A stretch of 64,000 nucleotides of DNA from NCBI RefSeq assembly GCF_012516315.1, contig NZ_CP051185.1, positions 5,275,363 to 5,339,362 on the forward strand, in the 5' to 3' direction. Positions 38,988 to 47,290 of this stretch are shown in pieces. This DNA is from Limnospira fusiformis SAG 85.79 (GTDB lineage Bacteria; Cyanobacteriota; Cyanobacteriia; Cyanobacteriales; Microcoleaceae). The translations under genes were made by a program, and so were the position numbers. A model generated the notes under the pieces. That model did not search any database and had not been told where the DNA came from. It saw only the letters and a list, made by a program, of their open reading frames with translations. Every line of letters starts with the position of its first letter. Position 1 is the first letter of the stretch.

Positions 38988-39596
38988 TTATGCTTCTGAG
39001 ACACCGAAGGATGCTTCTGAGACCACCAAAACTTTATTTTTCTCCATTCCTACCACAAAAACGCGATCGCCCTGGGAAAATTCCTGATTTTCTTCAGTAA
39101 TTGCGCTCAAATACAGCACGGACCCTCCGGCGCTGAGGCGTACTTTTCCACGACTGTCTCTATTAAAGGGAATTTCCACGATGGCGGATAGACCAATGAA
39201 ATCATGGGATTGAACTAAACTGTTGGCTTGTTGCGATCGCAGAATATCAAAGACCCACACGACAGCAGTTCCGCAGGACACCCCAATAGCGATCGCTGCT
39301 GTAGCCACAAAAGCCGGGGTTAAGTCGGGGTTCAAAACTGACATAATTGTTCCGGTCAACCCAAAAAAGCACACCCCAAAAGTCCAGAAGCGCACACTCC
39401 CAAAAGGCAGCCTTAACCGGAGAGTTTTTCTTTTGGATCTATGGCTGGGCTGGTTTTCGGTATCATCCCTGCGATGTTCTAATTCTACATCGCTATCAAA
39501 TTCGCCCTCAAACTCTACACCGTCTAATCCCTCCACAGCGGCTAATATGACACATACTCCACCCACCGTTAGACAGACAATATATAGGGTTATCAT
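38988..39596 (-). CDS. NfeD-like membrane protein
   Basis: This 202-residue protein has an N-terminal membrane segment, an acidic/basic loop (residues 25-60), and two more membrane segments (about 72-92 and 95-115). The C-terminal OB-fold (about 130-200) has SHDFIGLSAIVEIPFN and FSQGDRVFVVGMEKNKVLVV. NfeD proteins are typical partners of flotillins, and the gene heads the flotillin cluster. It lacks the protease domain of the long NfeD1b forms. Confidence 0.82.
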   Translation of the reverse strand: MITLYIVCLTVGGVCVILAAVEGLDGVEFEGEFDSDVELEHRRDDTENQPSHRSKRKTLRLRLPFGSVRFWTFGVCFFGLTGTIMSVLNPDLTPAFVATAAIAIGVSCGTAVVWVFDILRSQQANSLVQSHDFIGLSAIVEIPFNRDSRGKVRLSAGGSVLYLSAITEENQEFSQGDRVFVVGMEKNKVLVVSEASFGVSEA

Positions 39597-39716
39597 AATT
39601 TTGTCCCCATTTACCTAAAAATACTTGCTAGGGTCTTAATCTGTCGGTACTACTGCACCATTCCCCAGGGGCAGGTTTTCCCACCGAAGAGCCGACCCGT
39701 CCCCTACCATTATAGC

Positions 39717-40577
39717 TCAATTATCGATGATTAAAGATTGACGCATTACTGAGATCGGGATGGGTTGTTGTAGCCAAATTTCCAGGGCGGCGGCTCCTTG
39801 TTGAATCAGCATTTCTAAGCCATCGATCGCCACAGCACCTTGATTTTTAGCCAGTTGTAAAAAGCGGGTAGGGCGGGGAGTGTAAATCAAATCGTAGGCG
39901 ATCGCCCCAGATTTTAAACCCTCAAAATTTTCGGCATCTACCGGAGAGCGATCGATATGGGGAGACATTCCCACCGGGGTAGTATTTACCAATAAATCGG
40001 CTTGTTTAATTAAGGGGTTTAATTCCTGCCAATCATGAACATTAACCTTAATAGGAAGGGGAGAATGTAGCCAACTTTGCCTAAATTCTTCTAACTTTTG
40101 GGGGTTTCTGCCGACGATATGAATTTCTGCCATTCCCAATTCAGCACAACCAGCGACTACGGCCCTAGACGCGCCGCCATTGCCTAAAATTACGGCGATT
40201 TTTTCATGCCAATTGGGGAAGTTTAAATCCTTGAGAGGAGCCAAGAAACCCGCTACATCTGTATTAGTACCACTCCAACCTTTATCACTGTACCAAACGG
40301 TATTAACTGCCCCTACTGCTGTGGCTAATTTAGACACATTATCTAGTAGGGGAATAATGGCTTGTTTGTGGGGAATGGTGAGATTAAATCCCTGAACACC
40401 GATAGCTTGAAAGCCTCGATAAGCTGATGCTAACTGGTCAGGAGCCACTGGAAAGGGTACATAGACATAATCAACGCCGAGATGAGCGATCGCGGCGTTG
40501 TGCATAATTGGGGACATAGAATGTTCCACAGGATAGCCAACAATTCCTAATAGTTTGGTTGTCCCTTTAATCATCAA
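39717..40577 (-). CDS. aroE: Shikimate dehydrogenase
   Basis: AroE reduces 3-dehydroshikimate with NADPH in aromatic amino-acid synthesis. The 286-residue protein has the shikimate-binding GYPVEHSMSPIMHNAA and the catalytic Lys in NLTIPHKQAI. It also has the nucleotide-binding ILGNGGASRAVVAG and the late DGLEMLIQQGAAALEIW. It is a single gene with no aro neighbours. Confidence 0.95.
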   Translation of the reverse strand: MMIKGTTKLLGIVGYPVEHSMSPIMHNAAIAHLGVDYVYVPFPVAPDQLASAYRGFQAIGVQGFNLTIPHKQAIIPLLDNVSKLATAVGAVNTVWYSDKGWSGTNTDVAGFLAPLKDLNFPNWHEKIAVILGNGGASRAVVAGCAELGMAEIHIVGRNPQKLEEFRQSWLHSPLPIKVNVHDWQELNPLIKQADLLVNTTPVGMSPHIDRSPVDAENFEGLKSGAIAYDLIYTPRPTRFLQLAKNQGAVAIDGLEMLIQQGAAALEIWLQQPIPISVMRQSLIIDN

Positions 40578-40662
40578 AGTTTACCGGTATTGACATCGGT
40601 AACATTTTACGATAAAATTGGTGTACAGCCCTTTCAGTAATCATGTAATACGATTTCAAAGT

Positions 40663-40729
40663 CCCTCTCCCTGCCTAGGAGAGGGATTTAGGGTGAGGGT
40701 AATGTTTTAAGTTACTTGCGAACAAGCTG
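40663..40729 (+). repeat. Hairpin plus dispersed repeat R2, copy 2
   Basis: CCCTCTCC (40663-40670) and GGAGAGGG (40678-40685) form an 8-bp stem with a 7-nt loop. It runs straight into ATTTAGGGTGAGGGTAATGT, then CGAACAAGCT. The second part is the reverse complement of 26264-26306. It lies between aroE and the ATPase gene. Confidence 0.6.
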
Positions 40730-40748
40730 TATTAATACTAACTAACTA

Positions 40749-42095
40749 TTAAAGGTCAATCAGATTAAATTGATGGGCTTCGGCGATAACTGGATTAATA
40801 TCAAACCAATATTCATCCTCATGGCGATATTCAAAGACCCATAAACTGCGTAAGAGGGTTTGATATTCCCTGAGACCCATAATTTTTTTAGTTTGGGCGA
40901 CCTGACGTAAGAGTTGCCATTCTTCTGATGATATAGCCAACAGTAACTGATGAGAACGTTGGCGGATGACATTTTCCAAGATACTCCTGACAATAGGTGG
41001 ATCTTCTTGTTGTAAACAACTATACAGGAGGGCGAGTAAAGTGCGGACATGACCACCACTCATAATACAGAGGCGATCGAGAGTTTCTGCACTATCAAAA
41101 ACCTTAGTAATTAAATGAGTATAATTATTGAGGTCAATAGCGGGAAAAGCTCGCACCATGACCATTTTTCGGAGATGTTCAATACCTTCTGGGTATGGTG
41201 TACCATCAGGAAATTTAACCGGAACCATGGGTAATGTTTTAGGTTCACTAGCAAATCGGCTGGTTAGTCGTCCCAAGTCGCTGGAGAAAATTAACCCGAT
41301 GGGAATAGTATAAACGACATGGCACTGAAGTTGATTGAGTTGGTCGCCGCGATCGATAAATAAATATTCTGGTTGTGGTCGTCCGGTGGCGCTTTTGGAA
41401 TTCATGATCCGGTCGAGGTTATCAATAATGACGACTAACCCGGCTTTTCCCTGTTGTTTGAGTTGTTGAATGGCTGGAAGTAGTAATTCTTGATTGATGG
41501 CTTCCAGGATATTATTAGTGCGCGGTTCGAGGTATTGTCGTAATAGCGATCGCAGGTCGCGGGAGTCTTTGGCTTTAGCGGTGAGTTTACCAATTCCGAC
41601 GGTGAGGGAAAATTCCCCCGGTTCCGAGAGTCCAGGGATGGCCAGTTCTGCTTTGACATTAATTTGGGTGTTAATGACATCAAGTAAACCCTGAATCAGG
41701 TTTTTAAAGCCTGTGGGGTTCAGTTTGATGTTCATTGATTCTACACTTTCGCTGACCTGACGGGCGATCGCCAACAGGATATCAGTAATATCTACATCAG
41801 CCATATCTAAGTCTTTAGAGGACTCGAAGTAGACTACATGAAATTCCTGCTGTTCTAATTCGGCTTTCAGGCGCAATAATTCTGTCGATTTTCCCGAGCC
41901 GATATGTCCGGTAAACAGTTGACAGGTTGGGCTATCGGGGGAGAGACGGGAAATGGTGCGAGCAATTTGTTCGATGAGTGTACCTCCGCGAACTTGGGAA
42001 AAATTGATATAATATTTTCGCTCTTCCGGGTTCCCTACGTCTATGGTTTTGGCGGGGTTACACGCCCGAAAAAATTGGCGTAAATCTAGTTTCAT
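40749..42095 (-). CDS. P-loop ATPase (AAA/STAND-like) of unknown role
   Basis: This 448-residue protein has Walker A GHIGSGKST (63-71) and Walker B GLVVIIDNLDR (about 217-227). A sensor-like region follows (HVVYTIPIGLIFSS), and the C-terminal winged-helix-like part has YRHEDEYWFDINPVI. The arrangement is that of KAP/ORC-like signalling or conflict ATPases found alone in cyanobacterial genomes. No effector domain is fused and none is adjacent. Function unknown. Confidence 0.75.
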   Translation of the reverse strand: MKLDLRQFFRACNPAKTIDVGNPEERKYYINFSQVRGGTLIEQIARTISRLSPDSPTCQLFTGHIGSGKSTELLRLKAELEQQEFHVVYFESSKDLDMADVDITDILLAIARQVSESVESMNIKLNPTGFKNLIQGLLDVINTQINVKAELAIPGLSEPGEFSLTVGIGKLTAKAKDSRDLRSLLRQYLEPRTNNILEAINQELLLPAIQQLKQQGKAGLVVIIDNLDRIMNSKSATGRPQPEYLFIDRGDQLNQLQCHVVYTIPIGLIFSSDLGRLTSRFASEPKTLPMVPVKFPDGTPYPEGIEHLRKMVMVRAFPAIDLNNYTHLITKVFDSAETLDRLCIMSGGHVRTLLALLYSCLQQEDPPIVRSILENVIRQRSHQLLLAISSEEWQLLRQVAQTKKIMGLREYQTLLRSLWVFEYRHEDEYWFDINPVIAEAHQFNLIDL

Positions 42096-42183
42096 TGTTG
42101 TCCACTCAATTTAAAGATTTTGACCCTAGTTGAATTTTCGGGTGTTGATTATACTAATCCGTAGGTTATGGAGAAAATTTACG

Positions 42184-43257
42184 TTAATTTGATAGAAGTT
42201 TACCTAATGTCAATCCTAAGCCGGAAATCGAAACTAATATCAAAGCGGTATAAAATTTGTTGAAGGAAACCAATAATTTTTCCCCGGCTACCATTTGCGC
42301 GACTACGCCAAAAATAATGGCAATGGCTCCCCAAGCGCCGACGATCGCATCAAGTCCGGTGTTGGCGATCGCCGCTCTGACTGCCCCAGACCCGGCTCCT
42401 GACCACGCTCCTAACCACGCTCCTAATTGAAATCCGAACCAACTACCAACGCCGCCGCGTTTTTTGACTTGAAACATAGCATCAGAAATAATGCCAATTA
42501 TCCACCCAGTCGAAGAACCAATTATTCCCCCAATTAGAGATCCTAAACCATTCCCGGTTTCAGCCCCGGCTACCCAACCAGCGATCGCTAAAATTCCGGT
42601 GAAGCTAAACCCCCAAATAATCGTGCGTGAGTTACTATCGGAACCGATAATTGACCCTAAAGCAGTTCCGGCTATAGCCCAGGCGATCGCGGTAATTAGC
42701 CCCCCCGCTTGACTTCCGGCGATCGCTCCCGCTATTCCTCCCGCTATCATCAGAGAAATTAACCAAGGATACTGGGTCTGGGAACCATAACTGGCTTCTA
42801 GGGATAGTCCTACCCAAACCAATGGGACTAATAACCACGTCCCTGGGTAAATGTCTAAATATCCTAAAATCCAACCTACTAGGGTATAGCTGAAAAATGC
42901 CCCGGTTAACCAACCCCAGGGGATGAGTTCGTCACTGGTTTCGGGTTCGCTAGGATTGACTTTCGGGGGTCTTGGTGGGCGCTGAATAGGTGTGGCGGTT
43001 ACTGGTGGGGTGGGTGGCGGCGGGGAGATGACTGGGTAAGGGGAGAAGTTGGGATCCCTTAATAGGGTCATGAGGCGATCGTAAGCATAGTTGATCTCTT
43101 TGAATTTTTCTGTGGCTTGATACTGAATATGGGAGTCGGCCGGATAGCGATCGGGATGCCATAATAATGCTAGAGTCCGATAAGCCTGTTTGATTTCCTC
43201 TAGGGAAGCACCAGGTTTGACGTTCAGAAGTTGATAGTAGCGATCGATATCGTCCAC
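42184..43257 (-). CDS. Membrane-bound J-domain protein
   Basis: This 357-residue protein has an N-terminal J domain (1-66) with intact HPD at 34-36 (LLWHPDRYPAD). A Pro/Thr-rich linker (about 74-108) leads to a glycine-rich region with about six to eight membrane segments (120-355; for example GIAGAIAGSQAGGLITAIAW). J domains stimulate Hsp70 ATPases. This one would recruit an Hsp70 to the membrane, possibly the divergent Hsp70 encoded at 48954. Confidence 0.85.
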   Translation of the reverse strand: MDDIDRYYQLLNVKPGASLEEIKQAYRTLALLWHPDRYPADSHIQYQATEKFKEINYAYDRLMTLLRDPNFSPYPVISPPPPTPPVTATPIQRPPRPPKVNPSEPETSDELIPWGWLTGAFFSYTLVGWILGYLDIYPGTWLLVPLVWVGLSLEASYGSQTQYPWLISLMIAGGIAGAIAGSQAGGLITAIAWAIAGTALGSIIGSDSNSRTIIWGFSFTGILAIAGWVAGAETGNGLGSLIGGIIGSSTGWIIGIISDAMFQVKKRGGVGSWFGFQLGAWLGAWSGAGSGAVRAAIANTGLDAIVGAWGAIAIIFGVVAQMVAGEKLLVSFNKFYTALILVSISGLGLTLGKLLSN

Positions 43258-43455
43258 AGTTAGGAATTTTAGGGCTTCGGTAGTGTATGGAATTCTGAGA
43301 ATATATTAGGACATTCCACTAATTTAGCACTCCCCCAGCCAGACACCCGCACAATGTTGGGTTCATCCCTGTAAGTTTGGCATTTCTGGTCAATCAGGGT
43401 TACAATTAACTCTCAGATTTTTTCCCTTTGATAACTAACTGCTAGAGTTCCCGTT

Positions 43456-43638
43456 ATGGCTTTTTTTCGTCAATATATCGCGCCACTGTTGGTGGTTATG
43501 ATTTTTCTGTTGGCTTTGGTCGCCGTTAGTGCGCGTATTTTCCTACCGGGTGATATGCAAGCACCAGCACCTATGGGAGTCATTAACTCTTCAGGGGAGA
43601 TGGCCCCCATTGTTCATAAATTAATGATCCGTGTCTGA
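43456..43638 (+). CDS. Small single-helix membrane protein
   Basis: This 60-residue protein has one membrane helix (about 9-31) and a short Pro/Met-rich tail. Its last eight bases overlap the GTG start of the acetyltransferase, which supports translational coupling. No family recognised. Confidence 0.5.
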   Translation: MAFFRQYIAPLLVVMIFLLALVAVSARIFLPGDMQAPAPMGVINSSGEMAPIVHKLMIRV

Positions 43639-44098
43639 AATTTTGGTCACCGGTTATACTATCCGTTCTGGATCTACTCGCGATCGCTCTTTGTTGGTTA
43701 AGTTCATGAATCGCACCTATCGGGAATTGTACCCCGATCAGGATTTCTCTCACCTGGCGAACACTGTAGAACAGTATTTCTCACCCCAAACCCCTCTCTG
43801 GTGGGTGGAAATGTCCGGCGGTCCAAATATCACCCCGATCGCCTGTTTATGGATGGGAACTGCTATTAATCAGGTGACAGGCGATCGGATTTCTCATATT
43901 TTTCTGGTTTATGTTCACCCAGAACATCGACGACGGGGAATTGGGGCGGCTTTGATGAATTATGGGGAACAATGGACTCAAACCAGAGGCGATCGCCAAA
44001 TCAGTTTACAGGTTTTTACTAACAATAAACCCGCTCTGAGTTTGTATGAAAAATTGGGCTATCAACCTCAATCTTTGGGTTTAGTTAAGCAGCTCTAA
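43631..44098 (+). CDS. GNAT-family N-acetyltransferase
   Basis: This 155-residue acyl-CoA-dependent acetyltransferase has the acetyl-CoA loop VHPEHRRRGIGAALMNYGEQ and a C-terminal LSLYEKLGYQPQ. The start is the GTG overlapping the previous gene. The substrate is unknown. Confidence 0.85.
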   Translation: MSEILVTGYTIRSGSTRDRSLLVKFMNRTYRELYPDQDFSHLANTVEQYFSPQTPLWWVEMSGGPNITPIACLWMGTAINQVTGDRISHIFLVYVHPEHRRRGIGAALMNYGEQWTQTRGDRQISLQVFTNNKPALSLYEKLGYQPQSLGLVKQL

Positions 44099-44370
44099 AT
44101 CCGATAAATGATATCCTCTACATTTTGGGAGGGCGCGTCACACCCAATAAATAATATAAATAATCACCCGACAATTGAACACTGAGGCATCTTAGTAAAT
44201 ATCAATTATAACTATCAATTGTAAATTCTCAGTCATGCTCTAGGGCGGGTGAGGATTAAGGCGGCGCTAACCTTGACCCGGAAAGAAGGGGCAAATGTTC
44301 ACCCCATGGCCCAGCTACTGTATGATAAACCCCCCACCCACCCGATCGCCAAACTAATTATCAATTTAGT

Positions 44371-45156
44371 ATGGGGGTTATAGAAAACCAATTTTTTGGT
44401 AGAATCGAAATTATGGAGGATCAAGATCTGAGTGTAGTTAATTTTGAGCAAACCGCTGATAGTCCCCTAGACCATTGGCAAGAGGAAGAAGCCCCTAAGC
44501 CAGATCCAGAGGAAATGTTGCCGTTGCTTGAGTCCCCGGAACCGCAACACCGGATGATTGCGGCGCGGGCTTTTTGTGAACTTCAAGACCAACGGGCGAT
44601 CGCACCTTTGATAAGTTTACTAGAGGACTCCTGCCCCCTCGTGCGGGTAAGCGTCGCCTATGCTTTGGGGCGTAATCCTAGCCCGGATGCCGTGGAAGCC
44701 CTAATTAAACAATATAATTCCGATTGGAATGGTTATGTCCGCAAGGGGTTGGTTTGGGCTTTGGGAAATTGTCGCGATCCGAGGGCTTTAGATACTCTCC
44801 TAGAGGCTATTAAAACTGATATTCCCGCCGTGAGACTCTGGGCGGCTAGTTCTTTGGGTCAAATGGCTAAGGTGGGATATGATGGGGTGGTCAAAGCTAT
44901 TCCCCCCGTGATTGAGGCTTTGCGTGGGGATGAGGTGGCTGCGGTTCGCAGTAACTGCGCTTGGTCTTTGGGACAGTTAAGCCGGGAATTACCTTCTAAT
45001 GTCGTCTATGCTGGGGCGATCGATGCCTTAATTGAAGCCCTAGAGGAGGATGAGGATTTGAGTGTCCGCGATGATGCTAAGTCTTCTCTGCTACGGGTTG
45101 GTGATCCGCGCGGGTTACAAATTATTGAAGAGTTAAAGATTGATGGCTTAATTTAG
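44371..45156 (+). CDS. HEAT-repeat (PBS lyase-type) protein
   Basis: This protein of up to 261 residues has about six HEAT/PBS-lyase repeats: RMIAARAFCELQDQRAIAPL, VRVSVAYALGRNPSPDAVEAL, VRKGLVWALGNCRDPRALDTL, and others. Such repeats occur in phycobilin lyases (CpcE type) and in general scaffold proteins. Without a partner lyase gene nearby I would not call it a bilin lyase. The ATG at 44413 (MEDQDLS) is a likely alternative start. mobA follows after 10 bp. Confidence 0.82.
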   Translation: MGVIENQFFGRIEIMEDQDLSVVNFEQTADSPLDHWQEEEAPKPDPEEMLPLLESPEPQHRMIAARAFCELQDQRAIAPLISLLEDSCPLVRVSVAYALGRNPSPDAVEALIKQYNSDWNGYVRKGLVWALGNCRDPRALDTLLEAIKTDIPAVRLWAASSLGQMAKVGYDGVVKAIPPVIEALRGDEVAAVRSNCAWSLGQLSRELPSNVVYAGAIDALIEALEEDEDLSVRDDAKSSLLRVGDPRGLQIIEELKIDGLI

Positions 45157-45166
45157 GTCTTTGGGA

Positions 45167-45775
45167 ATGGCTGATAATTTCCTGGCGGCTTTAATTCTGG
45201 CGGGGGGACGTAGTTCTCGCATGGGTCGGGATAAGGCTTTAATTCCCGTGGCGGGGGTTCCCCTACTGCGCCGGGTGGTTGAGGCGGCGGGGAGTTGTTC
45301 TCAGCAGGTCTATGTATTAACACCTTGGCCAGAACGTTACCAGGCTGTGGGGGCTAGTTATAATTTGCTGATGGAAACTAACCCCGGTCAGGGTCCAATG
45401 GTGGCTTTGGCTACTGGGTTGAGTCAAATTGACTGTCTTTGGCTATTGTTGCTGGCTTGCGATTTACCTCAACTACAACCCGATATTTTGCGAGGCTGGA
45501 AGGAGCAGTTAACTGTGGTCCCACCATCCCATTTGGCTATGATTCCCCGTCATGGGTCGCGGTGGGAACCTCTCTGTGGATTCTACCGCCACCAGGCTTT
45601 AGAATCTTTACAGGAATTTATGGCAACTGGAGAGCGATCGCTGCAACGGTGGCTAGATCAGGTTCCCGTAACACCCATATCAGTCGTAACTGTAGAATCC
45701 CAGATGCTCCTCAATTGTAACACCCCAGAAGATTTGAGGGCGATCGCATCTGAGGGAACATCTGCAGACCTTTGA
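45167..45775 (+). CDS. mobA: Molybdenum cofactor guanylyltransferase
   Basis: MobA attaches GMP to molybdopterin to make the guanine-dinucleotide cofactor used by enzymes such as nitrate reductase. LAGGRSSRMGRDKAL lies at residues 11-25, and LLACDLPQLQPDIL carries the metal Asp. The start at ATG 45167 gives 202 residues; a TTG two codons upstream is less likely. It probably shares a transcript with the HEAT-repeat gene. The narM-like gene in the same window belongs to the same nitrate theme but is 16 kb away. Confidence 0.92.
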   Translation: MADNFLAALILAGGRSSRMGRDKALIPVAGVPLLRRVVEAAGSCSQQVYVLTPWPERYQAVGASYNLLMETNPGQGPMVALATGLSQIDCLWLLLLACDLPQLQPDILRGWKEQLTVVPPSHLAMIPRHGSRWEPLCGFYRHQALESLQEFMATGERSLQRWLDQVPVTPISVVTVESQMLLNCNTPEDLRAIASEGTSADL

Positions 45776-45839
45776 TAATTTCTGATAAGATGACAGATAA
45801 TCGCTAATACCACTTAAATTAGGCAAGCAGAGTCATATT

Positions 45840-46040
45840 ATGAATGTCCTAATTCCGATCGCACTATTAATCGTCTATGTTGGTGGAGTCTGGAAGTTTT
45901 GGTCTGGGTTTGGGCGCACCAACTTTGAAAAGAGTTTTGGAAATCGTGTCTCATTATCATTATTATGGCCGATTTTGTTGATCGCTAATCGTTCCTATCG
46001 CCAAAACTTTTCTAAAGCTCTAAAAGGCTCGAAGCGCTAA
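45840..46040 (+). CDS. Small membrane protein
   Basis: This 66-residue protein has an N-terminal helix (about 3-22), a second hydrophobic stretch (about 36-48) and a basic tail (RSYRQNFSKALKGSKR). It lies 15 bp upstream of the methyltransferase, probably in the same unit. Function unknown. Confidence 0.55.
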   Translation: MNVLIPIALLIVYVGGVWKFWSGFGRTNFEKSFGNRVSLSLLWPILLIANRSYRQNFSKALKGSKR

Positions 46041-46055
46041 TTTGTATCAGCTATA

Positions 46056-46790
46056 ATGTCTAAAAAACCAGACTCTAACCCTTCCTTGGGATTTTTCGGA
46101 TTATCAACTGGCGGGACTGCTGACCAGTGGCAGTCCCAAATTACTTCCGTAGCCCGCCGTTTTAACCAGGAATATCAAGGCGAACCTTTTGAACTCCCCG
46201 AAGAAGTCGAAAATATGCCGATTTTTCGCGATCGCATTTCGGGAACTCTCCAACAAAAACTCACTTCCCCATTTTGGGAGTTAGCCAAACCTCAGAAAAA
46301 TCAATATTGTTTAGATATTGGTTGCGGAGTAAGTTTTTTAATTTATCCCTGGCGAGAATGGAATGCTTTATTTCATGGTCAAGAAATTAGTTCCGTGGCT
46401 AGAGATGGTTTGAATTCCCGAAGTCCTCAGTTAAATTCTAAGTTATTTAAGGGGGTTGAACTAGCCCCCGCTCACCAGTTACAGTACGAAACTGGAAAGT
46501 TTGATTTAGCTATAGCCACTGGCTTTAGTTGTTACTATCCCCAGGAATATTGGCTAGAAGTTATGGCGGAGGTTAAACGAGTCTTAAAACCACAGGGAAT
46601 TTTGGTATTTGATATCCTCAATGGGGAACTACCCCTAGCAGAAGATTGGGCGATTTTAGAGACTTATTTGGGAACGGAGGTTTATTTAGAATCTCTGGAA
46701 AATTGGGAAAGTTTGATTAAAAAAGCTGGGGCTAAGATTGTTAAAAAACAGTCGGGGGAATTGTGGGAAATGTATAAGGTCAGATTTTAG
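46056..46790 (+). CDS. Class I SAM-dependent methyltransferase
   Basis: This 244-residue protein has the SAM-binding motif I CLDIGCGVSFLIYP, a motif II-like FDLAIATGFSCYYP and EVKRVLKPQGILVFDILNGE. The substrate cannot be told. The N-terminal 60 residues (GLSTGGTADQW) are outside the core and may define a cyanobacterial subfamily. Confidence 0.8.
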   Translation: MSKKPDSNPSLGFFGLSTGGTADQWQSQITSVARRFNQEYQGEPFELPEEVENMPIFRDRISGTLQQKLTSPFWELAKPQKNQYCLDIGCGVSFLIYPWREWNALFHGQEISSVARDGLNSRSPQLNSKLFKGVELAPAHQLQYETGKFDLAIATGFSCYYPQEYWLEVMAEVKRVLKPQGILVFDILNGELPLAEDWAILETYLGTEVYLESLENWESLIKKAGAKIVKKQSGELWEMYKVRF

Positions 46791-47027
46791 TTATTCCGTA
46801 AGTTAGTGGCTGCTATGCCATCACTAAGTTAACAGATTTGCCCAAATTGGGGGATAAGGGGTTTTGGGGTGATTGACCTCTGCGGCGATCGCTCAGTTTG
46901 TAAAGAAATATGACGATTGCGTAAAACCTGCGAAATTTGTCGATAACTCCATAGAACATTCGAGCAAAGGTGAGCAATGGTCTATTCCAGTTGGCGCGCG
47001 CGACCACATCTCCCAGGTGACCAGGAG

Positions 47028-47282
47028 ATGAAAACCATCAGCCACAGGACGATTTTGGGTCTGATACTATCGGCGATCGCATTTTCGGCGATCGTCAAAA
47101 GTGGCGAATATCTCCTCTGTGAAAATTCCCCCGCTTCTGATGATTCACCTCCCCTCGGTCAGTTGTGTGATCAATTCACCAAACTTGGCGATCTGATCGG
47201 GGAGGTTTTTCTATTCAGCCAAACGCCACGACACAACAGCTTTTTAGATTCGCAGGACCAAGGAAACAATTATTTTATTTGA
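47028..47282 (+). CDS. Small membrane-anchored hypothetical protein at the head of the Hsp70 cluster
   Basis: From ATG 47028 this frame gives 84 residues, with one hydrophobic segment (about 8-23) followed by a polar tail with two Cys. It ends 8 bp before the next gene, so it may be the first gene of the chaperone cluster. The start is uncertain, since GGAG sits right next to the ATG. No family recognised. Confidence 0.4.
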   Translation: MKTISHRTILGLILSAIAFSAIVKSGEYLLCENSPASDDSPPLGQLCDQFTKLGDLIGEVFLFSQTPRHNSFLDSQDQGNNYFI

Positions 47283-47290
47283 GGGTTTGA

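Noticed and set aside
46813-47007. 64-codon minus-strand ORF
   Set aside because: No ribosome site or motif is seen, and it lies opposite the likely leader of the Hsp70 cluster.
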